NCBI GenBank assembly: GCA_020029535.1
Contig: JAIBJM010000021.1
Location: 1-36,099 of the forward strand
Origin: Gammaproteobacteria bacterium
Lineage (GTDB): Bacteria; Pseudomonadota; Gammaproteobacteria; Steroidobacterales; Steroidobacteraceae
Direction of reading: 5' to 3'
DNA: 36,099 bases
In this document: positions 1-8,027 of the stretch, piece after piece
How positions within the stretch are numbered: the stretch's first letter is position 1
Layout of the letters: each line of letters opens with the position of its first letter
Made by a program: the position numbers and the translations under genes
The notes under the pieces: model-generated
Seen by the model: only the letters and a program-made list of their open reading frames with translations
Told to the model about the DNA's origin: nothing
Databases searched by the model: none

Positions 1-140
1 TGAAGCTCCCACAGATCAATCTTCTGATGACGTGTGCCGGTCTGAATGACGGCTCCATGACGGATCCATGTCGCCACCGCCCCAGCCGGCGGGGGCAGAT
101 GCTGGCGTAACACTACCTTCAAAATTGTGAACTCTGTCAC
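1..140 (-). CDS. Unrecognised ORF, 5' part only (runs off the window)
   Basis: A frame opens at a GTG at 138-140 and stays open to the window edge (46 codons). It reads VTEFTILKVV at the start and contains HGAVIQTGTRHQKIDLWEL near the edge. I recognise no family. Third codon positions are much less GC-rich than in the genes upstream (for example ACA, ATT, TTG, GTA, TTA, CGT, CAT), which suggests foreign origin if it is coding. A TATACT -10-like hexamer lies at 152-157 on this strand, and a TGTCA/TGACA inverted repeat straddles the start. It sits 61 bases downstream of the glutaredoxin gene, beyond a possible terminator. The rest of the gene is outside the window, so the coding call is weak. 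Confidence 0.3.
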   Translation of the reverse strand, partial: MTEFTILKVVLRQHLPPPAGAVATWIRHGAVIQTGTRHQKIDLWEL

Positions 141-157
141 CTATTTGACACAGTATA
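135..157 (-). promoter_or_regulatory. Possible promoter/operator of the edge ORF
   Basis: On the minus strand, TATACT (152-157) resembles a sigma-70 -10 box. An inverted repeat TGTCA-N6-TGACA occupies 135-150 and covers the putative GTG start. No good -35 hexamer is found at the proper distance. Such a repeat over a start codon could be an autorepressor site, but this is inference. Confidence 0.25.
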
Positions 158-162
158 TGTAG

Positions 163-181
163 AAAAAAAGAGCTGATCTCT
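163..181 (-). terminator. Possible intrinsic terminator after the glutaredoxin gene
   Basis: On the minus strand a short stem AGAG-N5-CTCT (169-181) is followed directly by a run of seven T (163-169). It lies 21 bases after the stop of the glutaredoxin gene, where the long sdh-rpoE array would end. The stem is only 4 bp, so efficiency is doubtful. Confidence 0.35.
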
Positions 182-201
182 GAAGCATTTTGTAAAGAAA
201 T

Positions 202-465
202 TCACCGCCGCAGCAGGCGGCGCAACTCGTCGGCGTCGAGTTGCTGGCTGCAGACCAGCGCGCCATCCAGCAGCAATACCGGGATTTTCAGGCCGTAGCG
301 ACGCATCAGCTCGGGGTCCGAATCCACATCCAGCTGCGCCAGCGGCGGCAGATGGTCGCGTTCGCCGAAGGCCGCCAGCCCGGCGAGCATGTCCTCGCAC
401 AGCCCGCAGTCCGGACGCGTCAGCAATACCAGCGGATAGCCGGAAACGATGCCGGGCTGGCTCAA
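202..465 (-). CDS. Glutaredoxin-like (DUF836) family protein
   Basis: An 87-residue thioredoxin-fold protein. The N-terminal strand is followed by a CGLC redox motif (TRPDCGLCEDM, residues 17-27). Later come the cis-proline segment KIPVLLLDGAL and a short C-terminal helix (QQLDADELRRLL). This is the usual length and layout of the small DUF836 glutaredoxin-like family, which is expected to act in cytoplasmic thiol-disulfide exchange; the substrate is unknown. The start appears to be TTG, overlapping the rseB stop as TTGA, so it is probably translated by coupling at the end of the sigma-E regulator operon. Proteins of this family are often found near rseB or lepA in related bacteria. No periplasmic protease gene (mucD/degP) follows rseB here. 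Confidence 0.82.
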   Translation of the reverse strand: MSQPGIVSGYPLVLLTRPDCGLCEDMLAGLAAFGERDHLPPLAQLDVDSDPELMRRYGLKIPVLLLDGALVCSQQLDADELRRLLRR

Positions 466-1517
466 CGCACGCGGCCGCTGGCCGCTGCACGGCCGGTGGC
501 CGGCGGCACAGCCGCGCGCGGACTGCCCAGCATGGATTGGGCGATGGAGCGAACCGTGTCGGGCGGCACCTCGCCAATGGCCGTAATGCGATGACCCTGT
601 ACCACCGTCGAATAGGCCGAGGATGACCCCAGCCTGTTCAGTTCGGCGGTGACCAGCGCATCATCGGGCGCTGCCGAAGAGGAATTCCCGGTCGATGGCA
701 GCCTGGCCAGCTCCTCGACAAACACCGACACCGAGGCCAGACCGTCGCTGTAGACCAGATGGGTCACCGGATGCTTGGCGCCCGGCAGTACCTGGGTGGC
801 CTGCACCGTCATGCGGAATCCCGGCGGCAGCTGGCGCGCCTGCCAGGTGGAATTGCCGGTGCCGGTGACAGCTTCGTGCCGCAGCCAGCGGTAGTTGGCC
901 GCGTCCACTTCGGGTTCGAGCGCCTTGTCGGCAATGTTCCGCGGCAGGGTCAGTTCGGTGAACACGATCTGTTCGACGACCTGGCCGTTGCCGGTGCGCA
1001 GCTGCGTCTTGAGCGGCATGGCGGTGTTTTCATCGATCCACAGGCGGTATCCATAGCGGAAACCATCGCGCGGCTCGACCACGATCACCCGTGCGCTGCG
1101 TCCGCTGATGCGGGTGCGGGCCAGTTCGCTGACGGTGTACTGGCCGGCAGCGGCCAGCTCCAGCTTGCGCAACTCGCCCAGCAGCAACCCCACATCCTGC
1201 GCCTGCTCGACCAGCACGGTCTTCTGGTCGGGCAGATAGCAGATCAGCTCGGAACCACGACGTATGAATTCGCGCCCAGAACCATCCAGCGACACGATAC
1301 GCTCGGCCAGCGGACCACCGCTGGCACGATGCACGATGCGCAGCGTCTCGGTCTGGCCCCCGTGCTCATGCACGAACACACCCTGGTAATTGCGCGCCGC
1401 CAGCGCATCTTCCATGCGCTGCAGCCATTGCTGGGCGTCATCGCCCGCCCGGGCCATGCCGCTGATCGCCAGCGCCAGGCAGATGCCGCTGGCTGTCCGC
1501 AGGCTACCGGCTCGCAT
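462..1517 (-). CDS. rseB: Sigma-E regulatory protein RseB/MucB
   Basis: A periplasmic modulator of the sigma-E anti-sigma factor. In characterised systems RseB binds the periplasmic part of RseA and shields it from DegS-type cleavage until lipoprotein or LPS signals displace it. The start chosen (ATG at 1517) gives a signal peptide (MRAGSLRTASGICLALAISG, cut after ARA) followed by the mature start DDAQQWLQRMEDALAARNY. The typical RseB N-terminal pattern NYQGVFVHEHGGQTETLRI and FRYGYRLWID are present, as is the C-terminal domain (SDGLASVSVFVEEL, ITAIGEVPPDTV). About 351 residues is slightly longer than E. coli RseB. An upstream in-frame ATG at 1571 would add a non-signal-like leader inside rseA and is less likely. 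The gene overlaps the end of rseA by 14 bases. Confidence 0.9.
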   Translation of the reverse strand: MRAGSLRTASGICLALAISGMARAGDDAQQWLQRMEDALAARNYQGVFVHEHGGQTETLRIVHRASGGPLAERIVSLDGSGREFIRRGSELICYLPDQKTVLVEQAQDVGLLLGELRKLELAAAGQYTVSELARTRISGRSARVIVVEPRDGFRYGYRLWIDENTAMPLKTQLRTGNGQVVEQIVFTELTLPRNIADKALEPEVDAANYRWLRHEAVTGTGNSTWQARQLPPGFRMTVQATQVLPGAKHPVTHLVYSDGLASVSVFVEELARLPSTGNSSSAAPDDALVTAELNRLGSSSAYSTVVQGHRITAIGEVPPDTVRSIAQSMLGSPRAAVPPATGRAAASGRVR

Positions 1518-2154
1518 CGGCACTGGGTGCCGGCTGGCTGTTGTCCACCGGCGGCAAGGATTCGGCGGCATCGCTGCCGACGAGGGCGGAGAGCAGATTA
1601 CGGCGCGCCAGCGGCGAGGAGTATTCGCTGTGCGCCACTACGTAATTGGCCAGCGCCGCTGGCAGCGCCAGTTCATTGCCTCCCGACACCTGCTGCGGCA
1701 CGACGTAGCTGGCCGGCTCACCCGTACTGTCCACGGCCGGGGCAATGACTGTTTCAGCCACCTCGACATGCTGCACCGATGGAGCAAACGCCACCAGCGC
1801 TTCGTCCTGCAGCTGCAGGTTGCTGCGAAGCATGAACACGGCCACACCGGCCACACCGGCCGCCAGTACGCCACCGGCAGCCATGCTGCGCCAGACGCGG
1901 TTGCCGCCGGATGGACGTGCGATCTGTGTGCCGGCATCGGTATCGAGCGCGGCGCTGACGCGCCAGGCGAAGTCGCGACTGACCGCGGCCATCGGTTCGG
2001 AACGCATGGCAGCGCCGATCAGCGCATAGCGCGACCAGTGCCCGCGCAACTGTTCATCGCGCGCCAATCGTCGCGACAACAGCTCGCATTCGGAGGCCGG
2101 CAATTCGCCGTCGAACATCGCCGACAGCTGGCTTTCACGTTCCATCTCGTTCAC
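1504..2154 (-). CDS. rseA: Anti-sigma-E factor RseA
   Basis: An inner-membrane anti-sigma factor of 216 residues. The N-terminal cytoplasmic domain (ESQLSAMFDGELPASECELLSRRL, residues 7-30) is the RseA sigma-binding pattern. One transmembrane helix spans about residues 91-109, and the rest is a periplasmic tail that RseB and site-1 proteases would contact. The start is taken as GTG at 2154: it overlaps the rpoE stop as GTGA and has GAGGA six bases upstream. An ATG three codons later lacks this spacing. The order rpoE-rseA-rseB with coupled starts fits a unit producing sigma factor, inhibitor and inhibitor-modulator together. Confidence 0.9.
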   Translation of the reverse strand: MNEMERESQLSAMFDGELPASECELLSRRLARDEQLRGHWSRYALIGAAMRSEPMAAVSRDFAWRVSAALDTDAGTQIARPSGGNRVWRSMAAGGVLAAGVAGVAVFMLRSNLQLQDEALVAFAPSVQHVEVAETVIAPAVDSTGEPASYVVPQQVSGGNELALPAALANYVVAHSEYSSPLARRNLLSALVGSDAAESLPPVDNSQPAPSADASR

Positions 2155-2774
2155 ACCAGTTCCTCTGCGCGGCCCAGGCCGCCTTCAAACACTTCGCGCA
2201 GGCGCCGATCGATTGCCTCGCGCGCCCGGAAAATTCTCGATCGCACCGTGCCCACCGGACAGTCCATCGCCGCAGCGATTTCCTCGTAACTCAGTCCTTC
2301 GAGTTCGCGCAGCACGATGGCGGTGCGCAGGTCCTCAGGCAGGGCATCGATGGCTGCATTGACCGTACCGCGGATTTCCTCGGTCAGCGCCAGACCCTCG
2401 GGTGTGTCGGGATCCTTGAGGCGGTTGACCAGATCGGGGCCGTCGTCCGAATCCTGCAGTTCGATCTGCGCCATCACCGGATTGCGATCGCGGGCCGCCA
2501 GGGCATTTTTCGCCGTGTTGATGGCGATGCGGTACAGCCAGGTATAGAACGCGCTGTCGCCGCGGAACTGCGGCAATGCGCGGTAGGCCTTGATGAAGGA
2601 ATCCTGCGCCACGTCCTCGGCGTCGGCCGGGTTGCGCGTATAGCGCATCACCAGCTTGACCACCTTGTGCTGGTACTTCAGCACCAGCAGGTCATAGGCG
2701 GCCCGCTCGCCCGCCTGTGCCCTGCGCACCAGGCTCAGGTCGCCGGCATCGGCCCCGGTGCTGTGTTTTTCCAA
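2151..2774 (-). CDS. rpoE: RNA polymerase sigma factor RpoE (ECF, sigma-E)
   Basis: An ECF sigma factor for envelope stress. Region 2 is very clear (LVLKYQHKVVKLVMRY, then DVAQDSFIKAYRALPQFRG and FYTWLYRIAINTAKN). Region 4 is nearly identical to the E. coli pattern (LPEDLRTAIVLREL, LSYEEIAAAMDCPVGTVRSR, IFRAREAID). The start is uncertain. TTG at 2774 gives 207 residues, matches the usual family length, and has AGGGG five bases upstream. An ATG at 2885, directly after the ygfX stop, would add 37 Ala/Gly-rich residues with no family counterpart. I prefer 2774. The gene lies downstream of ygfX on the same strand, so sdh transcription may read into it. Confidence 0.93.
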   Translation of the reverse strand: MEKHSTGADAGDLSLVRRAQAGERAAYDLLVLKYQHKVVKLVMRYTRNPADAEDVAQDSFIKAYRALPQFRGDSAFYTWLYRIAINTAKNALAARDRNPVMAQIELQDSDDGPDLVNRLKDPDTPEGLALTEEIRGTVNAAIDALPEDLRTAIVLRELEGLSYEEIAAAMDCPVGTVRSRIFRAREAIDRRLREVFEGGLGRAEELV

Positions 2775-2886
2775 GCTGGCCCCTGATGGATATGGTTCGA
2801 CAATGCGCAGATCAGCCGTCACGGTCGCGACAATCGGTGCCGCCGCAACCCCTGCCGCCCCGAGTCTACCAGTCCCATCAGCCATC

Positions 2887-3306
2887 TTAGACACCACCGA
2901 GCCGTTCGTAACGTTGCAGCCTCAGACTTCCTTTGAGTGCCGCCACCCCGTCAGGTTCCATAACCTTTGCATCGAGTAGCAGCAGATGTGACCGTCGTCC
3001 GTGTTGCAGGTGCAACCAGAACAGCGGTCCCAGCCGGCGGGTTCCGGCAGCGGTAAGGACATAATTGCCCGACGGAAGTTTCTGCCGGCGCAGCATCCGA
3101 TGGCCCTGCCACATCAGGCCAGCTACCAGCAGCAGGCTGCCCAGCCGCGCCACCAACGGCAATGCGGTTCCCAGCAGCAATGCGACCGCCAGCGCCCCAC
3201 ACCACAGCAGCCACAGCCACCTGAGGCGGCGCGACGCCGGTTCAACGGGCGGGTCGCCGGATATCGGCCACCAGTGCGGCAAGGTCGGGCTCGAAGGGTT
3301 CGGCAT
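2887..3306 (-). CDS. ygfX: YgfX-like inner-membrane protein (partner of SdhE)
   Basis: A small membrane protein with two closely spaced hydrophobic segments (LWLLWCGALAVALLLG and LVARLGSLLLVAGLMW). A C-terminal soluble part follows, rich in Leu and Arg (FWLHLQHG, HLLLLDAKVMEP, ALKGSLRLQRYERL). Length (about 139 residues from ATG at 3306), topology and position directly after sdhE match YgfX (DUF1434) of enterobacteria, where sdhE and ygfX form one operon. E. coli YgfX has been reported as a toxin affecting FtsZ and MreB, with SdhE as its partner; whether that applies here is unknown. The chosen start overlaps the end of sdhE by 65 bases; no better ATG, GTG or TTG lies between there and the first membrane segment. 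Sequence conservation in this family is low, so the call rests mostly on context and topology. Confidence 0.7.
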   Translation of the reverse strand: MPNPSSPTLPHWWPISGDPPVEPASRRLRWLWLLWCGALAVALLLGTALPLVARLGSLLLVAGLMWQGHRMLRRQKLPSGNYVLTAAGTRRLGPLFWLHLQHGRRSHLLLLDAKVMEPDGVAALKGSLRLQRYERLGGV

Positions 3307-3481
3307 GCCCCAGCAGATAACTGGCCAGCACCGGGTCCGGCAGCTCGAGTAACTGCTCAAACAGCAGTCGTTGCCGGCTTGTGGCCTGCGGATATCGGTG
3401 CTGCAGCCACCCGGACAACAGCACATCGAGTTCCTTCATGCCGCGGCGGCACTGCCAGCGCAGCCGTCCTGTATTGCTCAG
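3242..3481 (-). CDS. sdhE: Succinate dehydrogenase flavinylation factor SdhE, apparent CTG start
   Basis: SdhE (YgfY, DUF339) helps attach FAD covalently to SdhA. The frame contains [17 protein letters not shown], including the RGMKE core (family signature RGMxE), then [20 protein letters not shown], the second helix pair. If translation began at the only in-frame ATG (3439), the essential RLRWQCRRG segment would be lost. Upstream of it there is no in-frame ATG, GTG or TTG back into the sdhB tail. A CTG at 3479-3481 overlaps the sdhB stop as CTGA and has GGTGGAG eight bases upstream, giving a 79-residue protein of normal family size. I therefore place the start there by inference. The gene sits between sdhB and ygfX, as in an sdh assembly operon. 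Confidence 0.82.
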   Translation of the reverse strand: MSNTGRLRWQCRRGMKELDVLLSGWLQHRYPQATSRQRLLFEQLLELPDPVLASYLLGHAEPFEPDLAALVADIRRPAR

Positions 3482-4269
3482 TGCTGGCGCTCCACCATCA
3501 GCTTCTTGATCTCGGCGATGGCCTTGGCCGGATTCAGATCCTTGGGGCAGGCCTCGGTGCAGTTCATGATGGTGTGGCAGCGATACAGACGGAACGGATC
3601 TTCCAGCGCGTCGAGGCGCTCGCCGGTGGCCTCGTCACGCGAATCGACGATCCAGCGATAGGCCGCCAGCAGCGCCGCGGGCCCCAGGTAGCGATCCGAA
3701 TTCCACCAATAGCTGGGGCAGGAAGTCGAACAGCAGGCACACAGGATGCAAGCCGACGGACGGTCGATCTTTTCCTGGTCTGCCTTGGACTGCAGCCGCT
3801 CGCGATCCGGTGGCGCGGGTGTGCGCGACTGCAACCAGGGCTTCACGGCCGCGTATTGCGCATAGAAATGGGTCAGGTCGGTGACCAGATCCTTGACCAC
3901 CGCCATGTGCGGCAGCGGATAGATGCGGATGTCGCCGGTGCCGAACTCGTCGCAGGTGCGCGTGCAGGCCAGCGTGTTGACGCCATTGATGTTCATTGCG
4001 CAGGAGCCGCAGATGCCCTCGCGGCATGAGCGGCGCAGCGACAGCGTGGCGTCCACCTCGTTCTTGATCTTCAACAGCGCGTCCAGAACCATGGGACCGC
4101 AGTGATCCATGTCCAGCGTATAGCTGTCGACGCGCGGATTGCCGGCGTCATTCGGATCGAAGCGGTAGACGCGGAAGGTGCGCACATTCTTCGCGCCGGC
4201 CGGCGCCGGCCAGGTCTTGCCAGCCTGCTTGTCGATGCGCGAATTCGGGGGCAGTCGGAACTCAGCCAT
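3478..4269 (-). CDS. sdhB: Succinate dehydrogenase iron-sulfur subunit SdhB
   Basis: The electron-transfer subunit of complex II, carrying electrons from SdhA FAD to the quinone site. The 263 residues show all three cluster motifs. The [2Fe-2S] ligands are in CREGICGSC plus a later Cys (C82, C87, C90, C102). The [4Fe-4S] ligands are in [11 protein letters not shown] (C174, C177, C180, C184). The [3Fe-4S] ligands are C231, C237 and C241 ([13 protein letters not shown]). The N-terminal extension before [10 protein letters not shown] is somewhat longer than in E. coli. The ATG at 4269 follows an AGAGG element, and the gap from sdhA is 21 bases. Its stop codon overlaps the presumed CTG start of sdhE. 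Confidence 0.97.
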   Translation of the reverse strand: MAEFRLPPNSRIDKQAGKTWPAPAGAKNVRTFRVYRFDPNDAGNPRVDSYTLDMDHCGPMVLDALLKIKNEVDATLSLRRSCREGICGSCAMNINGVNTLACTRTCDEFGTGDIRIYPLPHMAVVKDLVTDLTHFYAQYAAVKPWLQSRTPAPPDRERLQSKADQEKIDRPSACILCACCSTSCPSYWWNSDRYLGPAALLAAYRWIVDSRDEATGERLDALEDPFRLYRCHTIMNCTEACPKDLNPAKAIAEIKKLMVERQH

Positions 4270-4290
4270 GTTCGCTCAGCCTCTGAAAAA

Positions 4291-6078
4291 TCAGTAAGTA
4301 CGGGCCTTGGGGGCCACGGTTTCAACGTCGCTGGTCAGCGTATTCAGGTGCACCGGACGGTAGTCGATGCGCGTACGGCCCGCACCCTCGACCCAGCACA
4401 GCGTGTGCTTCATCCAGGTCTGATCGTTGCGGTCCGGAAAATCCTCGCGGGCATGCGCGCCGCGGCTCTCTTCGCGGTTGCCGGCCGAATGCATGGTGGC
4501 AACGGCCTGCAGCAGCAGGTTCTCCAGCTCCAGCGTCTCCACCAGGTCGGTGTTCCAGATCATGCCGCGATCGGACAGGCCTACCTCGGCGAAGGATGCG
4601 AAGGTGTTGGCCAGCTTGACCGCACCCTCGCTCAGCGTCGTGCCGGTGCGGAACACCGCGGCATCGCTCTGCATGATCTTCTGCATTTCGAGCCGGATCT
4701 GCGCCGTGGGCCGCGAACCTTTGGCATTGCGCAGCCGGTCGATGCGCGATACGGCAAGATCTGCGCTGTCAGCGGGCAATGGCTGCTGCGCGGCGCGCGG
4801 CTTGACGATCTCGGCGCAGTGACGCGCCGCTTCGCGACCGAAGATCACCAGGTCCAGCAGCGAATTCGAGCCCAGACGGTTGGCGCCATGCACCGAGACA
4901 CAGGCGGCCTCGCCGGCCGCCATCAATCCCGTCACCACGGTATCGGCGTTGCCGTTCTTCATGGTCACCACTTCGCCGTGGTAATTGCAGGGAATGCCAC
5001 CCATGTTGTAGTGCACCGTGGGCAGCACCGGAATGGGTTCGCGGGTCACGTCGACGCCGGCGAAGATGCGCGCGGTGTCGGCGATGCCGGGCAAGCGCTC
5101 CTTGATGACCTGCGGACCCAGGTGTTCGAGGTGCAGATGGATGTGATCCTTGTGCGGCCCGACACCGCGGCCCTCGCGGATCTCGATGGTCATTGCGCGG
5201 CTGACCACGTCACGCGAGGCCAGATCCTTGGCGTTCGGCGCATAGCGCTCCATGAAGCGCTCGCCGGCCGAGTTGGTGAGGTAACCGCCCTCGCCACGCG
5301 AACCTTCGGTGATCAGGCAGCCCGAACCGTAGATTCCGGTGGGATGGAACTGCACGAACTCCATGTCCTGCAGAGGCAGCCCGGCGCGCAATACCATGCC
5401 GCCGCCGTCGCCGGTGCAGGTGTGCGCCGACGTGCACGAGAACCACGAACGACCGTAGCCACCGGTGGCCAGAATGGTCATCTGCGCGCGGAAGCGATGG
5501 ATCTTGCCGGTGGCCAGATCGATGGCCACCACGCCGCGGCAGGCGCCGTCCTGCATGATCAGGTCCACCGCGAAGTATTCGACGAAGAATTCCGCTTCGT
5601 TGCGGATCGACTGCTGATACAGCGTATGCAGCATGGCGTGCCCGGTGCGGTCGGCCGCCGCGCAGGTACGCTGCGCAATGCCCTTGCCGTAGTGCGTGGT
5701 CATGCCGCCGAACGGACGCTGGTAGATACGGCCGGCCTCGGTGCGCGAGAACGGCACGCCGTAATGCTCCAGCTCGATGATGGCCGCCGGCGCCTGCTTG
5801 CACATGAATTCGATGGCGTCCTGGTCGCCGAGCCAGTCCGAACCCTTGACGGTGTCGTACATGTGCCAGCGCCAATCGTCCTCGCCCATGTTGCCCAGCG
5901 CGGCCGAGATGCCACCCTGCGCCGCCACCGTGTGACTGCGCGTCGGGAACACCTTGGTCACGCAGGCCGTGGACAGGCCCGCTTCGGCCAGTCCCAGCGT
6001 GGCCCGCAGGCCCGCGCCGCCGGCGCCCACGACGACGACATCGTAGCTGTGATCGACAAATTCGTAGGCACCGCTCAT
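4291..6078 (-). CDS. sdhA: Succinate dehydrogenase flavoprotein subunit SdhA
   Basis: The catalytic subunit oxidising succinate to fumarate, peripheral on the cytoplasmic face. The 595 residues show the dinucleotide motif [12 protein letters not shown] (residues 15-26), the covalent-FAD histidine H49 in [11 protein letters not shown], and the substrate-site segments [17 protein letters not shown] and SRGEGG. The C-terminal domain ([22 protein letters not shown]) is also present. Length is normal. The ATG overlaps the sdhD stop as TGATG. Its flavinylation would depend on SdhE encoded two genes downstream. Confidence 0.98.
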   Translation of the reverse strand: MSGAYEFVDHSYDVVVVGAGGAGLRATLGLAEAGLSTACVTKVFPTRSHTVAAQGGISAALGNMGEDDWRWHMYDTVKGSDWLGDQDAIEFMCKQAPAAIIELEHYGVPFSRTEAGRIYQRPFGGMTTHYGKGIAQRTCAAADRTGHAMLHTLYQQSIRNEAEFFVEYFAVDLIMQDGACRGVVAIDLATGKIHRFRAQMTILATGGYGRSWFSCTSAHTCTGDGGGMVLRAGLPLQDMEFVQFHPTGIYGSGCLITEGSRGEGGYLTNSAGERFMERYAPNAKDLASRDVVSRAMTIEIREGRGVGPHKDHIHLHLEHLGPQVIKERLPGIADTARIFAGVDVTREPIPVLPTVHYNMGGIPCNYHGEVVTMKNGNADTVVTGLMAAGEAACVSVHGANRLGSNSLLDLVIFGREAARHCAEIVKPRAAQQPLPADSADLAVSRIDRLRNAKGSRPTAQIRLEMQKIMQSDAAVFRTGTTLSEGAVKLANTFASFAEVGLSDRGMIWNTDLVETLELENLLLQAVATMHSAGNREESRGAHAREDFPDRNDQTWMKHTLCWVEGAGRTRIDYRPVHLNTLTSDVETVAPKARTY

Positions 6079-6461
6079 CAGGGACTCCGCAACGCAATAC
6101 GCAGCACGGCGTAGATGCCGCCGGCCGCCACCAGCACATGAAGGAAGCTGCTCGACAGCAGCGACAGGGTCTTCAGCAGATGGCGATGGACATAGTCCTC
6201 GATCACCACCTGCACGCCGAGCTGGGAATGCCAGGTCATTACCAGCACCAGCAGCGACAGCAGCACTGGATGCCAGTCATGGCCGATCCAGCTGACCACC
6301 GCCGCATGATCGGTCAGCGGCAGCTGGATCAGCGACACCAGCAGCCACAGTGTCAGCGGCAGCAGCGCCACCGCCGTCACACGCTGCACCCACCAGTGAT
6401 GCACGCCGTTCCTGGCCGAACCGCGTCCCACCGCCGCACCAAGCGGAGTACGCAGGCTCAT
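6078..6461 (-). CDS. sdhD: Succinate dehydrogenase membrane anchor SdhD
   Basis: The small membrane anchor subunit of complex II, 127 residues. It starts with a soluble N-terminus, including the [10 protein letters not shown] segment typical of SdhD. Three transmembrane helices follow (about residues 27-45, 60-78 and 100-122). The [15 protein letters not shown] segment carries the likely heme-b histidine and the conserved Asp-Tyr used at the quinone site. Its ATG overlaps the sdhC stop as ATGA and its stop overlaps sdhA as TGATG, so the four sdh genes look translationally linked. Confidence 0.92.
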   Translation of the reverse strand: MSLRTPLGAAVGRGSARNGVHHWWVQRVTAVALLPLTLWLLVSLIQLPLTDHAAVVSWIGHDWHPVLLSLLVLVMTWHSQLGVQVVIEDYVHRHLLKTLSLLSSSFLHVLVAAGGIYAVLRIALRSP

Positions 6462-6847
6462 GGCGCGTTGCCACTGAAGAACAGCAGCCAGGTGCAGGCA
6501 GCGAAGGCCAGCACCACGGCGACCGCCACGATGACCGCGCTGCGCCGCGCCTGATGGCGCTCGAAGCCCAGCCCCGCATCCCAGAACAGATGGCGGATGC
6601 CATTAAAGAAGTGCAGCAGGAATGCGGCCAGCCAGCCCAGCAGCAGCAGCTTGCCGAACCAGCCCGACAGCACCTCGATCAACCGACCGTAGGCAGCCTC
6701 ATCGGCTGCGGCAGCCATCAGCCACCACACCAGCACCGGCAGACCCAGCGCCAGACATACACCGCTGATGCGGTGCCCGATCGACAATGCCATCGTATAG
6801 GCGAAACGGTAGGCGGACAGATGCGGCGACAATGGCGCTGCGCGCAT
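6458..6847 (-). CDS. sdhC: Succinate dehydrogenase cytochrome b556 subunit SdhC
   Basis: The larger cytochrome b anchor subunit. The family signature SPHLSAYRF is at residues 7-15, SIGHRISG at 22-29 carries the quinone-site Ser and Arg, and HFFNGIRHLFWD (79-90) carries the heme ligand histidine. Three membrane helices are evident. I choose the ATG at 6847 (129 residues) because it has AGGGAG seven bases upstream. The in-frame ATG at 6871 has no Shine-Dalgarno and adds only MAVQGSSS. This is the first gene of the sdhCDAB-sdhE-ygfX series and is preceded by a long leader. Confidence 0.93.
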   Translation of the reverse strand: MRAAPLSPHLSAYRFAYTMALSIGHRISGVCLALGLPVLVWWLMAAAADEAAYGRLIEVLSGWFGKLLLLGWLAAFLLHFFNGIRHLFWDAGLGFERHQARRSAVIVAVAVVLAFAACTWLLFFSGNAP

Positions 6848-7175
6848 TGAAGAACTCCCTTGGACTGCCATTCAAAAATCGATGCAGCGGCCGGCCTTTT
6901 CCCAATCGCCATAGCGTGTCGGCTCCGGACCCGAGGGTCCTCCGATCTCACGTGCGGCACCAACCGGAAGCTGCGGGTCGCCTGCCGTCGTCGTTGAAGC
7001 AGTGACCACGGGGGAATCGGCCGATTGTCCGGAAAGCATTGCTTGCTGTTCGCTTGCCGGCGATTCCCGCATGAAGCCAAGTGTGCCAGAACTCGCGCTG
7101 TTCGGCCACGCCGGTAGATGCGAAAGACGAGCAAAAACAGCGCAAAATGGCGCATGACAAGCTGGAATTATTCTC
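6848..7175. promoter_or_regulatory. Divergent sdhC/ygfZ intergenic region with two inverted repeats
   Basis: No gene is supported in these 328 bases. Two structures are visible. A hairpin at 6919-6945 has inner arms GGACCC and GGGTCC with a 2-base centre, outer arms TCGG and CCGA, and a bulge; it would lie about 72 bases before sdhC in its mRNA leader. A longer-range repeat pairs GGGAATCG (7012-7019) with CGATTCCC (7061-7068). Convincing -35/-10 pairs were not found on either strand. Promoters for sdhC and ygfZ must still lie here, as the genes diverge. Confidence 0.4.
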
Positions 7176-8027
7176 ATGCCCACTGACTCCGCCACCGGTC
7201 TGCTGCCCTCGCTGGCGGTGCTGCGCATTGCCGGCGCTGATGCCGGCAAGTTCCTTCAGGGCCAGCTGTCCAATGACATGGAACGGCTGGATTCTCGGCA
7301 GTTGCTGCACGCCGGCCTGCACAATGCGCAGGGGCGGGTCATTGCGCTGCTGCTGATGACCCGCGCCAGCGGCGGCGACGTGATTTCATTGCTGCCCGCT
7401 TCGGTCGCGCCCCTGGTTGTTCAGCACCTGCGGCGTTTCGTTTTGCGCGCCAGGGTCAGCATCACCGATGACACCGGCGCATGGCGTATATACGGCGTCA
7501 TCGGCGGGCCGCCCGCTGTTGCCGAAGGCGTGCTGGTGCTGGGCTGGCCCGGCGCCACACCGCGCAGCTGCCTGCTGCAGCCGGCCGATCAGTCGCCGCT
7601 CGCTGAGGGTCACCCCGATTTCGCGCAACGCTGGCAGGCGTTGCAGATGGCCGATGGCATCGCGCGGGTTGAAGCATTCAACAGCGGACAGTTCGTGGCG
7701 CAGATGCTGAATCTCGACTGCATCGACGCCATCTCCTTCGACAAGGGCTGCTACACTGGCCAGGAAATAATCGCGCGCGCGCACTACCGGGGTCGGGTGA
7801 AACGCCGCATGCAACGCTTCATCAGCGAATCAGCCGCCAATCTGCAGGCCGGAACCTCTCTGACGCTTCACGACGGTCGCGACGCGGTGGTTGTCGATGC
7901 ATTGCTGCATGCCGATGGCCGCAGTGAATTTCTTGCCGTAACCACGTGGCCGGCGCCGGAACCCGCCGCCACCGTCGACGGATTGCATTGCACTACACTG
8001 CCGCTGCCCTACCCGCTTCCTCCATGA
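7176..8027 (+). CDS. ygfZ: Tetrahydrofolate-binding YgfZ/GcvT-like protein
   Basis: A 283-residue member of the YgfZ family. It is related to the glycine-cleavage T protein and is needed, with folate, for full activity of some Fe-S enzymes. The signature KGCYTGQEIIARAHYRGRVKRR (about residues 190-211, containing the functional Cys) is complete. The N-terminus LRIAGADAGKFLQGQLSNDM is the folate-domain pattern. It lies divergent from the sdh operon, whose product is an Fe-S enzyme, so a shared maintenance role is plausible. The ATG has only a weak upstream purine stretch. The stop overlaps the next gene as ATGA. Confidence 0.93.
   Translation: MPTDSATGLLPSLAVLRIAGADAGKFLQGQLSNDMERLDSRQLLHAGLHNAQGRVIALLLMTRASGGDVISLLPASVAPLVVQHLRRFVLRARVSITDDTGAWRIYGVIGGPPAVAEGVLVLGWPGATPRSCLLQPADQSPLAEGHPDFAQRWQALQMADGIARVEAFNSGQFVAQMLNLDCIDAISFDKGCYTGQEIIARAHYRGRVKRRMQRFISESAANLQAGTSLTLHDGRDAVVVDALLHADGRSEFLAVTTWPAPEPAATVDGLHCTTLPLPYPLPP

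Noticed and set aside
2887-2930. Possible sigma-E autoregulated promoter before rpoE
   Set aside because: GCAACGTT and TCTAA are present on the minus strand, but the spacing (18) and the first element do not match the sigma-E consensus well.
4102-6114. 670-codon plus-strand frame opposite sdhA and sdhB
   Set aside because: Shadow of the real genes; no family features.
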